A DNA stretch of 64,000 nt from Brachypodium distachyon (taxonomy: Eukaryota > Streptophyta > Magnoliopsida > Poales > Poaceae), in NCBI RefSeq assembly GCF_000005505.3, contig NC_016131.3, positions 63,473,355 to 63,537,354 of the forward strand, in the 5' to 3' direction. The position numbers and the translations under genes are program-made. Under the pieces are notes generated by a model. That model saw only the letters and a program-made list of their open reading frames with translations. It was not told the DNA's origin and did no database searches. This document shows, piece by piece, positions 34,173 through 47,041 of this stretch (within the stretch, counting starts at the first letter, position 1; each line of letters opens with the position of its first letter).

Positions 34173-35268
34173 TTACTTTCTCCTCCGAATTCCCTGTCCA
34201 CGTCACTCTAATGCTGAGATGCCATGTTTTAGTAACTGCAAACGTGGAATATTGGAGATGCCCTCATGGCTATTAGTAGCAAGATAAGGATTCACGATTG
34301 ATCACATCCCATATATAGGTGTTTTGGGTTGGTCAAAAACTTCTGTGCCTGCAGCAGCATAGCACATTAGCACACCAGTCTCAACTTGTTGTTTGTCACG
34401 TCATTGCCTTCTTTTTAGCTTTCATTCCTAACAAGAAATCTGACAGGGGAGATGGCAAGTAGGGTACCAAACCACCAATCATCTGAGTCCCTAGGTAAAG
34501 GCACGTAATTTCCCACAAGGTATCGACGGAGTGATGGAACATAACTATGCTGGAAATCAAAGTCCAAAACATGCTTATCCTGAATGAATCGATGCAAATC
34601 AAAAGAATTTAGAAAATACTATGCATGTGACTTAATTTTTTTTAAAGTTATTCATAGACATATGCATAAATTGTGTATTACTCACTCCCTGGATATATTG
34701 GTACTTTGGGTACTTTTGCATTTGAGCAGCAAAAATAATTCCAAGCCTTGCATATGTTGTGGCTTATGCGAGACACCATGGTTACCAGTAATTACCAATT
34801 ACACCTGGTATCACAGTGAACAAGATTACATTTCACCCAATGATGCCACATGCATAATCCAATCGTCACCAAGAACACCATCACAATAAACAAAGGGCAT
34901 TTTCCACACCATAACAATGCCAAGTGCATAATCCAAAAAAACACAAGTCTGGTGGTGATAATCTCCAACAGTCGGGGCATGAAAATGCTACTGCATTGCA
35001 CTGCAAACCATCACAATGATGCTAAATTTAATCCAACAAACAGAAAACATTTCCCCCACCTCTATGACTTGTTGGAGATTATGTAACAAAAATGAAGAGA
35101 AATGCCCTATACACAAACCCCAAGTAACCTGGATGTTAGGCTGTCAGTCGTCAAGATGAGAACCCAATGGTAGCCAGAAAACGCAGGTAAACTGAACCGA
35201 CACAACAAATAGATGTTAAACTGACACAGGAAAAAAAAATTAGTTGCAGATCGTTACAAAGATTCCAC

Positions 35269-38167
35269 TTAACTCACTTTTGTTGAGATAGCCTGCTCGG
35301 TATGTTCTTCTCCCCTTGGCTCGAGGGAACCAATTCCATCACCTATAACCTCTGATGACGAGTACCCGGCCACATTTAGCTTGATGTGTACTGAGCCAAC
35401 CTTTACAACGTCAGTAGGAGTAATTCCTTTCGTCTCATTAACAATGCCTTTCGCTTGCCTGTCCACTTGATTAGTTGACAAGCCCTCTGGTTTCTTGAGC
35501 AATTTTGCAGACTTTATATCCCCAGCTATCCCAGACGCACCATCTTTCATACGATCTTTCATACAATCTGATGTCACATGACCACCAAATTCTTGAGAAG
35601 GACCTTTTTGGCAAGATGAACAATTGGGCTCGGATGAGTTTATCACAGGATGGGTTTTACGGCCATTACAGCCTTTTCCATTAGATTTAACTTGCTCGCT
35701 AAAGATAGCAGGTTTCTTTCCAACATTTTCTGGTGATGCAGAACTGGAACAGTGCTCGGTCTGTTGATGATCTCTGGCATCTAAACTATGACATTCTGTT
35801 TTTACATGCTCAGGTTCCTCAACAACTGTTACTCCCTCCCTTCTGAGTACTTGGGTAGCCCTTGCCACTCCATCTTTCATTTGGCTCGTCTTGCCTGCTT
35901 GCTCACAAGCACCACTATCTTGTCCAGTTTTCCCTGAATGTGGATATTTGTTGCTAAATTGGCCTTTACCTACTTCAGAAGGTCCACCCTCCACAACAAC
36001 ACTCTTTTCAGCAACAAATGCTGGAACATAATTAAGACCATTGAAATTTCTACCCAAGTGTCTGCGTTTCTGCTCTAGCATTGCTTTCTGCCTACCTTCA
36101 TAAAATGGGAAATCATCAAGAATCGATGTCGTCATTGGACTGCTCTTAAATAGCGCCAGCATGTTTATTCCCGACTTATAAGGTATCTACAGAGAAGGAA
36201 CGATTGCCATCAGTACACAGTATACAGTTCTGTATGTTCATTCCTGGCAATTTAGCAAAAAAATTACCTCTTGTGTATCTCGGCTGTTGGTGACAGGCTT
36301 GTTCTCGTTGTTCTCTAATATGATGTGTCGAAAAGTGGAATTTGGCACATCCTTTACGAGATGCCACTTCACTGGGAAGCTCCCAGACCACTTATCTTGC
36401 TGCCAGAAATCCATGTCTTTGTGAAAATCCACAGGGCCAACCATTTCAGCAACACCACAAAACTGCCCACTTGTATTAACCTAAATAAAGTGTTTTATAA
36501 GTCAATCTCATAGACAAGTATTTACCAGATAAAAGAAAACAAGAAAACATCAACACTCACCGAAAAAAAGAGAAATATCAGACACTTCCATGGGCTTCTT
36601 CCTTGTGCTTTTGAGTAGGCAGCATCCAGCCTCCTGTTGCCATTGGGTGTGCTGGACCACACATTATATTTGATGCTTTTATGCACGTCATCCTCACTGT
36701 AAGATTTGATGACAAAAAACTTGGCATCTGGATGATCTGAAGGGAAGTCAACCTTGTTATATTGGTCAGGATGTATTACAATGTTTTCCACTGTACTTCT
36801 TGACACTGCTTTGGTTGTGGTATCCACTGACGCAACTTCTGGCCTGACTGTTCTTGGTCCCCTATCCCCAGAGCTCGATGGACCTGAAGTGACCTGAAGA
36901 TTCTGGGAAAGAATCCAGCCTTCATCAAATTGTCTATCATGCACGTGAAATAATTAAAAACCCAGATTTTGTGACACTTTTGCAAGTATGATCCTATGAA
37001 AATATTCCTTATAAATGTGGAGTTCTCAGAAATGTACTCTATTCATAAAGTAAACAAATGGGGTAACAAATATCATTCTTCATAAGAAACGTTTCCTTTC
37101 AGCAGTCACTAGTCAGTAGTGCAGTACTTTTATTTAAGAAATAATACAACACAAGAAAATGGATTCCTATAAATTCTAGCTTCTGTGTGCGCTGTCCAAT
37201 ACGAACATCAGCACACAATCTCATCAAAACTCTTGGAGCGTAAATATTCAAGTTTAGTCACAATACCTTGTCAGTTGATGAAGCATCCACTGGATTTGTC
37301 AAATGTGAGGTCAAAGGCTTGTCACGCCGGGTCGCATTAGCACCTGCCAGATCACAAGGCTTATTTGTGCTTTTATTCTGGTAGGCATGATGGAAAAACC
37401 CATCAGCTGGACTTCCAGAAGGGACAGTCTGAGAAGCTGATGTATTTCCAGAGATTTGATGTCTATCTTTTATGCTAGTATTAGTAGGCCTACTAGCAAC
37501 AGATGTGCCAGTACTGAATACAGGAGGCTCGAAGGAAGCAGTTGAGCTCAAATCTGTGGTGGGCTGGATGAATATTGGGTAGTAACCAGCTAGCGAGTCA
37601 GGAGGCTGATATGGACTAACAAAATACTGTTGACTTCCTACAGCTGAGCCATCAACCCCCATAAACATCCCAGGCATATAGGTGTACTGATCTTGGGGAG
37701 AAAAAGAAAATCCATAGCCAGGTGTGCAATATACATAAGAAAGATTGTCATTCTGCACAACCAGAAATATAGAATCATCACGGAAAATACAAAACAACAT
37801 TGAAATACACAGTTTGCAATCACAATATCAACCAGAGTGTCACATATGCACTTACCGGCAGTTGAAGATATTGACCATCTACCCCCCAAAAATTAGTGTT
37901 TTCACTCCATCCAACAGGTGGCTCAAATCCTATCCATAGTAAAACAGAAAAGTTATGCACCAAGGTGATCATATTAAATAGACAGAGAAGGAGTCACCAG
38001 GAGATACAGAAACACACACCTGCATAGTAAGCATATCCATTTGTAGCTGGATAAGAAAGACCTGGGTCATATATGTATTCAGCCGAAAAGCCATTACTTG
38101 TGCTGTAGTCAACTCTAGCAGGTAGAGATGCGGGACTCATGTATGAATTAGTACCAAAGCCAGGCAT
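35269..38167 (-). CDS. ECT/YTHDF-type m6A reader (YTH domain protein)
   Basis: Six exons in transcript order: 38167-38020, 37929-37856, 37752-37267, 36893-36561, 36480-36268 and 36186-35269. From the ATG at 38167 they encode 723 residues. The N-terminal half is Tyr/Ser/Pro/Gly-rich and disordered, as in ECT proteins. The YTH domain spans about 293-430 ([17 protein letters not shown], then [11 protein letters not shown]). The m6A cage tryptophans are W315, W373 and W378, with spacing like that of human YTHDF2. A long polar C-terminal tail (about 300 residues, encoded by the last exon) is unusual in length. ECT proteins bind m6A in cytosolic mRNA and control growth and stress responses. All six exons join in frame. 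The true start is uncertain because the first exon opens exactly at an acceptor (CAG|ATG) and upstream coding exons may exist; a leader exon near 40.9 kb is likely. Confidence 0.9.
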
Positions 38168-39566
38168 CTGAAACCAAAGAAACAGTCGCTAAATGGGGGA
38201 CTACCAACATTTCCGAATACTCAGAAGGCGTGAAAATTTCTCTAAAGATACTATTACTATTTAAAGAACTTTGATATTGCCTTCTTTTATTGGTGGGAAG
38301 TACAAATATATTAGTAGAATGTATCTAAACTAAACTGGGTCATATGCAGCATTTACAATCTTACTGCAGATGGTAAAAGCACATAGTCTAAGATCATCAC
38401 ACCCTCCAAAAAGCATATTCCAAATTAATCCAGTTGGTTGTTTTAAAATGTCAAAGAGACAGAGTAAAGGAATAGGCCTGAACCATCCTTAAGCGAATGG
38501 CTGACTCATGGCCAAAAGACGGAACTTGCAAGTTCAACATCGCAAATCGACTTGCTGGAAGATTTATGCCAACGGATTAGGTGATTACCATGTAGGTCTC
38601 TAAATCCCCTTTTCCCCTTCTTGGATCAGAATCACCAAGGTTCCCTCACAATATGGTAAATGCCTCTGGCAACTTTGAAAAGGTAAACAAGGCATGGAGA
38701 ATCAGTATTGATTAAAGAAAAAACAAACTGAGATTAAAACTGCAGGTAAATAAAAGGGTTCATTGTACAGGAGGATAAGAAAGCTAAGACTAACTAGCAA
38801 AATAATTCCATGTGACATGGACAATACTCAATGTTCCTGAAATTGTGAGGTATAGAGATAAAGCAATTAAAACCAACAAGCAGTATTGATTCTTCCACAA
38901 GCTACTACCTTTAGCATCAAAGTTTCAATAAAGACCTAAACCATAAACACAATTCAAGCATAAATTCTCAACAGAACAACTTATGCAGAGCAAAATGCAC
39001 AAATCCACGACTTACAAGCTAATCCTAGCAAACAGATACTACAAAAGTAGAGACGTCATTTCCTAGAGAAGAAGGGCTTTCAGCATAGCCTCAGCACCTA
39101 TAGCCCTCATGACAATTTAAGAACAGATTCTTAATGGAACAAATTCCATGCAATCAAGACCGATGTACTAACCATGGGCCAAATTCTAACTACTGATTCT
39201 AGCACCTGTGTCGAAATGTCGATGCTCGACGAACCAGAGAATATCGGTCGACAATTAGAGCGCCACTTATCTTTCCTTGCGCTTACAGCTGCTATGGTTA
39301 TCTTACACGACAGTTTAAGGGAGAATTTGCTTTTCATACAAATGGCTTCAGACCAACCAGAGAACTTCAACAAATATGGCAGCCAAGTGTGCAAAGTGCA
39401 AACAGGTGATTTTGATGACAACACGTCAAGTTCAACTGCTGTTTGGGTGTAATCATGTAACCGAGTTGGTCGAGACACCAAAAAAATTACGTGTAAAAAA
39501 TGGTTTTTTTATTTAAAAGGATGACATCCACCTGATATGTTGCCTACATTAATTGTTGAGAGAATT

Positions 39567-40357
39567 CCATATTTGCCACTCAAATTTTGCCCATATGCCC
39601 AAATGCCGATCAGAATTTCCTTGTTCCAAATTTGCCACTGAAATTTTGCATAGGGTATAAATATGCCACTACGTTAGTTGACCGCTAGTTGACCATTAAT
39701 TAAGAGATGAACAATTATCAATTTTTCATATTGACCAAAATACCCTTGGGTCCACATTTGCAGCGGGGTCATGATTGATGAATCACTGGAGAAACCAATC
39801 TGCAGTAATTAGGCAGCCATATGGTCTAGTAAATCTCAGGGCAATCATGTGCCAATCGTGGAGTTGCTGAGGGGCCATAGCCTGAACGAAGTGTTGAATG
39901 GCCCGTATTGCAGCATATTGCAGCTGGACAGCCCATGGCGCAGGAGAGCGGACACAGGACGTGCGTGCAACTGTAGCGGAAGTTCTAAAAAAAAATTGTA
40001 TCGGGAAGAGAAGATGACGTGGCACCATGAGGAGCCAGTAATCATTATCACTCATTTCAAATTTTTATGCCAAAATAACTACTATTCATTTCAAAATTTT
40101 GCTGAAATTTACTCCGATATAGTGTGTTACTGACATCTTAAAAATCTGAAATTATAAGTTCTCTGAAATAAGTATTTTGTTGTAAAGGAAATCAACATAT
40201 TACCTAGGGGCAAAATTGTCCTTTTATCTCTTACTTAGCGGTCAACTAACGGTAGTGGCATATTTGTAACCTGTACAAAATTTGAGTGGCAAATTTGGAA
40301 CAAGGAAATTTTGAGTGGCATTTGGGCACACGGGAAAAATTTGAGTGGCAAATATCC
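39567..40357. mobile_element. TIR transposon with about 120-bp inverted ends, inside the ECT 5' intron
   Basis: The left end (from CCATATTTGCCACTCAAATT to about 39690) pairs with the reverse complement of about 40236-40357. Both contain CTTGTTCCAAATTTGCCACT and AGTTGACCGCTA. The interior of about 550 bp has no recognisable transposase. Long ends suggest a Mutator-like or related non-autonomous element. No flanking duplication was found. Confidence 0.8.
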
Positions 40358-40849
40358 TTTTATCATCAAAGGCATTTGGCATCATTCGGCAATCAGCAGT
40401 AACAGGCAACTCAAACACTAAATGGTTTCACCTGACAGCTACTTGACATCATTCGGCGCATCAGATATCCATAGAAACTATAGCCAAGAGATTGCACTAA
40501 GTCTCAAGGAATTGAACCCCGTTAGTATTAAGGCAGGAAGCAAACCGACACCCAACCTGGGAATTCGATTACAAATGATCCTGGTGGCAAATTTGACGCA
40601 CCTAAAGAGAACTTGCAGAGAGGCAGTTAACAATGAGAAAGGCCAATTATACAACAATTACCAATTGCAGTGAAACAGCACCTAATTTTGGGTCGAGACA
40701 CCAAAAGTGGGAGATGCGAACCAACCACCATATCCACGCACGCCCCCGGAAAACCCATTACCACCATATCCAACATACCCAGGCGCAGTTTTACTGGTAT
40801 AAACCCCAAAAAGGCACGGCACCACATCGATAGGGACGAAAGGAGTACC

Positions 40850-41150
40850 TTAAAAACCCCGGAATTAAAACGCGGAGCCAATCAATCAAGCCGCGGCGAG
40901 GGGGCTTCCGGCCGGCGACCCCAACCATGGCGGGATGGGGGAAGGCGGGGCGAGGAACCGACACAGTAGCGCTAGTAGGCGGTAGGAGCCAGCATGGTGG
41001 CGCTGGAGCAGAGGCTGGGTAGGGGAGGAGCGGAGGGGAAAGAAGGCGACGAAGAGGAAAAGGTGAAGGAGGAAAGGAAGGAGCGCAAAATGGCGAAAGG
41101 TATTTTCTGAGATGGTAACGAGATGAGGTGGCCGGCTTCTGTTGTGACAT
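40850..41150 (-). other. Candidate 5' UTR exon and promoter of the ECT gene
   Basis: A GC-rich island on the minus strand ends near 40850 at a GTACTCC donor. It lies upstream of the first ECT coding exon, with a large intron between. It contains a very short upstream reading frame (40995-40972, seven codons plus stop) and a second ATG at 40928. Linkage to the ECT gene is inferred from position and base composition. Confidence 0.45.
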
Positions 41151-43186
41151 GGCCCGATGGCCATATGGGCGTCGCTGTGCACGGGATGCTGCGCTTCTTC
41201 TTTCTTGGTGGGAATGAAAAGAAAGAAGCTTAAGACCATTTTCAGTTCACAAGGCAGTTGTGATATTTTACCAAGTCTACGCTATCTAAAAAATAAATAA
41301 ATAAGTCTGCGCTACATAACATCTAAAAATATCTATGCTGCAGAAACATACTAATGTCGTTCACAAACGAATTTACTGTTGTTTTTAAGATTTTAGTACT
41401 TTGGTGTCACGACACGTTTTTTTAAGAAACGTAACGCAGACGCTCACAACACGCACATACACTCATCGCACATCGTTGCATTAGCTTGCGTTAGTACCAG
41501 TGGAATCTCGCTTACAACAAATGAATTTCTGCGTCAAATTCCTATAATCATTGTGTTAAGTAGATTATTTACTTCGCCTTCCTCGCAAAAATAAAAGATA
41601 ATTCCTTTGATACGTATTCACAGCAGTCTCCAAAATATAACTTTGAGCACTAATTTGTCCTGTAACATGTTCATATAACAGAACAAATAAGGCTTCTACA
41701 ATATAACTCCAAGCATTAATTTTTAGTGTAACATATTTGTAGAACCAAACAAAATTGTCGCAAAATTATTATCTTTTGAGATAAATTTATGCATACGAAT
41801 CTTAAGTATCTAATCCAAAGATACAGGTAACCACAGTTTTGAAAGACTAAATTTATTTGTGCCAAAAACGATAGGTTTTAGGAAACTGGGGGAAGTTTTT
41901 TTTTTGTTGTTTTAGTTGCTCAACCTTAGTGCTCCAAGTTTTGATCTTTACATCCGTTGAAAAAGTGGGGAAAAAAGAAGAAGGCCAAATTCTTTTTTCT
42001 TTTGGGAAAGAAGGCCAAATTCTGATGACACGCAACATTTTGTGGTTGTGAACCAGATACTGCATTTGCCGCTACGTAAAGCAATTGGTCCCTGAGTTCC
42101 TCAGGCACCAAGTGCTTCAGATGATTCGGACTACACTTTGACCTATGGAGAACTAACTATCATGTTGTCAGCACGGTATTGTTCCCGGGTTTAGAAAGTA
42201 CGGAGTACATCTTGTACTAAGAGTGATAAGCATAATCAAATATCAATGATGCTCGGATCAACGAGTATTATTCCTCGTTGCATTCCTCCTGGTGTCTACT
42301 CAAGCATTCGCCCCAACTCGATATATTAGAAAATGCTTCCATAGTTACGGTATTACAGAAACTATGATGAGTGATGACACAGAGTACATTAAATGCTTGG
42401 CTTTCTTAGATAAGGTAGACAGGGACTAAAGGCATTTGTCCATTGATATGGTTTATGATGACACAGTTGCCTGTTCCGGCAGTACACATCAGGAAGCAAT
42501 ACATAGAGCAATTGAAAGTGTGATGCAACCCTAAGCCCTAACAGGTGACTGATAAATCCCATAGTAAAAACAACCAAAATTCCACCCGGAACAGGAAGGG
42601 GCATGATGAGTAACAAACCATGGTCTTGAACAAGGCACGTCTTCAATCCAGAATCGAATGCAGATTTCTTGTGTTTTGAGGAATTTCGGAAAACAGTGAC
42701 TGGCAAAAGCTAAAAAAGCAAGATCACATGTCTAAAAGGAGAAGATGATAGGAATACCGAATACCCTACAGAACTACAATCAGAATCAATGGATTTTATC
42801 GGACGAACATTGGGGCAGGAATCTTTTGTGACACTATCTCCTGACTGGCACGGTGAAATGTGGATCTGTCTTTTGAAAAAAGAAAAAACCTTGTGAGATT
42901 TTGAGTTCTCACAAGGCCCCCCAAAAGTAGTCAACTGGCAAAAAATGAAATATTTTACATGGGAAAAACCAGATAATGATATTCGACATTCAGTAGAATT
43001 ACATCGTCATATACATGCAGCACAGCAGGCATCCATAAAAGTAGTCAAGAACTTTGCTGTTACTACCAAAGATACTCATAGGATTGTTATTCATCATCTC
43101 AAGAACCAAAATACAGTATAGGGTGCTGGAAATACCCATGAACTCTTTTTCTTTTGCCAAACAATTTGAACTCTAGCATAGGGTTA
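41151..43186. other. Intergenic between ECT and ABCI genes
   Basis: AT-rich. A repeat phrase of grass type (GCAGACGCTCACAACACGCA) is near 41440. A minus-strand open frame of 105 codons at 42389-42706 has a hydrophobic stretch but no known relatives and could be part of the ABCI 3' UTR. No gene is called. Confidence 0.45.
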
Positions 43187-46100
43187 CTACCGAAGAACAC
43201 TATTTGAACTTAGAAAGAAGTTCTCTTCGCCTGCTATGGTTGAGGTGAGCCTTCCTGCTGCCCACCCGTTGTTCACTACTCTACTCCCCTCAATAACCTT
43301 GTCGAATGCCGGGAGGCCTTTCTCCTTCCGCTCCTTTCTCTTCCTCCTGTCCTCGTCCCTCTCTTTCCTCAGCCAGCTCTCGACTGTTCTCTGAAATGCA
43401 GATGCACCAAAATCTGATGAGCTATGTGCTGTGCTAATTAATACATCCTGTTATACATTGATGAAACTTACCATGAGAGATAACTGGCTCATTTCTTTCA
43501 CCTTTTCTAAAGGCAGTGCTAGTTGCAACTTCCCATGAGCAATGTAGACCTGAAATCCAATGGCATCGATAAGTGTTACTTTGAGAAAACACAAAGCTTG
43601 CTCGATGCATTGATACAAAGAATGGAAATAGAAGTCCAAGAACAGGCCGACACGAACAACCACTCAAGACAAGACACGACGACGGGCATCACAAGTTCAC
43701 AACCAGCATCGATAAGTGTTACTAGTCCATATGAATTTCATGAGCTCGTAAGTAGAGAGGAAAACTCACAATGTGTGTAGGCCAGTCATCAAGGCCATCA
43801 AAAATATGTGTCGCGTATATGATTGTTGCACCTCGTTCCTCACATTCCTTCTTTAGATATGTCAATAGATTTGCTCTTGCCAACACATCAAGGTCGACTG
43901 TGATCTCATCAAGAAGAAGAGCCTGCATTGAATTTTTACTTTCTTATGAAAATCTTGTTGTGTGCACACAAATTGCACACATGATCCACCCTTATGGTGA
44001 CATAGCGAGCCAAAATAAACCTTGAATGGCTTGAGAAGTCCCATACAAATCTGGACTCTTCTCCTCTGACCATCTGATGCTTTGTGCATGCGCCAGCCAA
44101 GGTCAATATCCAAAATCTGGAACATCACAAAGTAGGAAATTCAATAAAGTTGTGCATGGTACGAAATAAGGGCTATGGCTAACAACTTAACATAGCTGAA
44201 GTTTAGGTATCCCAAGCTAAGGTCGAATGATCAGCTAATCTCCAGACTACAATAACGTGGAACATGAACTTGCAATGAATATCTTTTGGGGCTTACCTTA
44301 GTTATGCTATTTAGCCATCTACAATATACATTGCTGAAAATAGGAAGTTATACTAATATGAGTATGCTCGATTTTCTGTAAAATGTCAGATTTTTCTGGG
44401 CAGTTAATACATTTTTCCATAATTTGAATCGCTGCTGACAAAAAGTTCAGATACCATTTAATCCTAATTTTTAGCTGAAAATAGAACAGGGCGCTCATAT
44501 GAGTATGCTTGGTTTTCTGTATGTTTTTAGATTTTTCTGGGCAGTTTGAATTTTTTTTGGTCAGAATTTTGAGTATAAGGTGTATCCATATGTCTGTGAG
44601 AGTGTGACCAAGAGTATTAGGGGGAAAAAAATAGCCTAGGCCAGTCAAAGGGCTTTGACCAACTGTAACGCCTGTACATGGCAAAAAGAGAAGAAAACCT
44701 AACAGACCGGTGGCATATTTCATTAATAACCATAAAGCAATGGCATAACCAGAATTCCAAAGTGAACTAGTGGCATTGACACAAATTTCCCTTATATCAA
44801 AGGAAATGAGTGCCTTTATTCATGGATTAATATGGTTAGCAACAACTAAGCCTTTCGTCCCAAGCAAGTTGGGGTAGGCTAATGGATTTATATGGTTAGC
44901 GTCACACAAATTTTGTTCCGAGAAATGCAACGCAAATACTTTGAACCTTTGCTCTTTCCTGTTGTTCTATTTGCAAAGTTGAAGTTGCAGACCTGCCCTT
45001 TCACATTCCCAAAGGCTCTTCCGTAACCTCAAATTCCTCTTCAAGGGTATTCCCACATCCCGCATGCCATTAGACACACAGATTATAATTTACTAGATGA
45101 TGCCCCGCACATTGTTGCGGAAATTTTAGTTAGCATACGTGAGCTTTGAGGAAATTTTTAGTTAACATACATGAGTGGAAAGGAGCAAGAAAAGAGTATC
45201 CAGTGAAATTGTATAATGGATTTGTATGATAGATTATAGATTCTTCAATTAGTTGAGATTGCTTGATGAAAAGCAGCATGCATGCATGTGCAAAAAATAT
45301 GAGTTTCCCATTAAATAGGTGTGAACAAATTAATGGTGTGATGATGTGGCATGCTTGCATGTTGAGAGAAATCAAGTAGTGGGTTTCTCCTACTTAAATA
45401 TAAAAGATTGAGCATGGCGATGAATGATGATTACCTAACGCACGTGCTTTAACTGGCAAGTACTTCGGATATTCCTCAATACACCTAAAATACTTTATTT
45501 GCCAGTTCGCTCTAATTGGTTAAAATATGCAAGTGTATGACCATGACAAATCAGAAATTACTGGGTACCATTTGAATATTGCATAATGCACTATGTCCAG
45601 CAAAACATAATTTAGTCCTCATATATGAAATAGCAACCATTTCTACATAACTGTGCAATGCAAGGGGATTGACAATCAGTATATAATATTTGATGCATGA
45701 AAACAAACAAGCTTAAAGTGGCCATTGTTTATTTTTCCGTACACTGCACATAAAAAGACAGTGACAAATCTGATAGAGTGATGAATTTATTATTGGTGAA
45801 ATCGGAGCAAACTTGCCTTGATAAGTTCATCTCTCCTCCGAGAATCAACACCAGTGACACCAAATATCATCTTCTCTGCCGAAATGTCCATCTGTATATT
45901 CACCTGGTAGCCCGCAAAGGCAACATCGCGTCTCCACTGCATCGTTTAGGAGAAAATACTAAATTAGATTCATCGGAAGATGGTTAACATTGCAAAATTC
46001 CCTCGCCATTACGAATGTCTAGCCTCACAATTGCGCAACAGAAGCAACAGCAAAACCTTAAATCGCTAGCTCACCTCACCGCCGAGGTAGCAGAGATCGC

Positions 46101-46453
46101 CGGAGGAGGTGAGCGCCGTGTCGTGGAAGGCGGACCTGCCCAGGACCCGCACCATGCTCGGATCCACCATGTGCTTCCCGCCCAGGATCTTCAGTATCGT
46201 CGTCTTGCCTATCCCCGGCGCCCATCCAAATCAAATCCCGCAACCAGGAATATAGAAACTAGGCGAGCGGGAGGAATGATTGCAGAGGGGGCAGAGAGTT
46301 ACCTGCGCCGTTGGAGCCGACGAGGAGGCAGCGCTGACCGGCGTCGAGGGAGAAGCAGACGTTCTCAATGAGCGGCGGCGCGCCAGGAGGGGGCCGGCCG
46401 TCGATGCCCGGGTAGGTGAAGGTGAGATCCCTGATCTCCACCGTTGGCGCCAT
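43187..46453 (-). CDS. Soluble ABC ATPase of the ABCI19/20/21 type
   Basis: Seven exons in transcript order: 46453-46303, 46208-46075, 45936-45817, 44116-44021, 43922-43770, 43549-43472 and 43390-43187. They total 936 bp and 311 residues. Walker A is GSNGAGKT (46-53), split by intron 1. The signature loop is the variant SDGQ (149-152) followed by RRRVQI. Walker B is LLLDE (D172, E173), and the H-loop is ATHIFDGL. There is a single nucleotide-binding domain and no membrane segment, so it is a cytosolic (class I, CCR4/CAF16-like) ABC protein, not a transporter by itself. Arabidopsis ABCI19-21 are linked to cytokinin and light responses in seedlings. The C-terminal exon is Lys/Arg/Glu-rich and ends in a Ser/Gly tail. 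Intron 3 (1.7 kb) uses a GC donor (AAG|GCAAGT) and carries repeats. The promoter lies to the right of 46453. Confidence 0.93.
44333..44560. repeat. Diverged tandem duplication in ABCI intron 3
   Basis: Two copies about 141 bp apart share GCTGAAAATAG, ATATGAGTATGCT and GATTTTTCTGGGCAGTT. No function is seen. Confidence 0.7.
45090..45120. repeat. Grass dispersed-repeat end in ABCI intron 3
   Basis: The phrase TACTAGATGATGCCCCGCAC followed by ATTGTTGCGG is a familiar terminal motif of a common grass DNA repeat. The other boundary of the element was not found. Confidence 0.35.
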
Positions 46454-47041
46454 GGTGCGTGGCTGCCCGCCGTGGCCGGACCGCCGGAGGTGCAGGCGGA
46501 GCTCGGGAACTGTGTGTTTTGGTTGGTGGAGAGGAGAGCAGAAGCGTAGCGGCCCAACTTGTGAGAGGTTGCTAGGCTCTAAGGGTGAAGTTGTTGGGCC
46601 GCGGTTGGTGGCTGGCCCAGTGGGAACAGCTTTCTATTCGGAAATACGAGGACAGCACAGGGCCACGTCTCGCACCCCTAAAGAAAAATGGCCACGTCTC
46701 GCAATTGGAGCGCCAGAGGCCACCGACAGAACGGGTGAATGGTCCTCTGCGGTCAGCATCAAATAGTGCGGGGGCTAAAAAAGTCCAAACTCGCCAGCTT
46801 AATAAACACTCGAAGACACGCTCGAAGAACTCGTGGCTTAACAAGTTGACTTAGTTGTGTATTTGATAAATTTGAGTCAACAATTTAGAATTAGAGGGAT
46901 AACTTTTTTTACTCGCAAAGCTAGTGAGTACTCTTTAAATTTGTTAAATTTTGTCTTCTACAATATCTATTTTAGAATAATGTATAATATCTTGTAAACC
47001 AGCTTAATAAATGTTTTCAAGGAAAGCCCAACCAACCCGAA
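46454..47041. other. ABCI promoter flank, no gene seen
   Basis: A GC-rich leader region just right of the ABCI start passes into AT-rich DNA. Open frames here are antisense or run-through of the GC-rich part. Confidence 0.45.

Larger units (their letters stand above)
31540..35268. other. Intergenic between ATG18-like and ECT genes
   Basis: AT-rich, gene-free DNA with local duplications (listed separately). A C-rich block at about 33040-33240 holds three imperfect copies of a GTCGCTCGTCTTCCTCCTC phrase. It looks like a pseudo-leader or transposon piece, not a CDS. The ECT 3' UTR probably occupies part of 35040-35268. Confidence 0.5.

Noticed and set aside
42389..42706. Minus open frame of 105 codons with a hydrophobic segment
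   Set aside because: It could be a small membrane protein but nothing recognisable is seen; equally likely to be chance sequence or the distal 3' UTR of ABCI.
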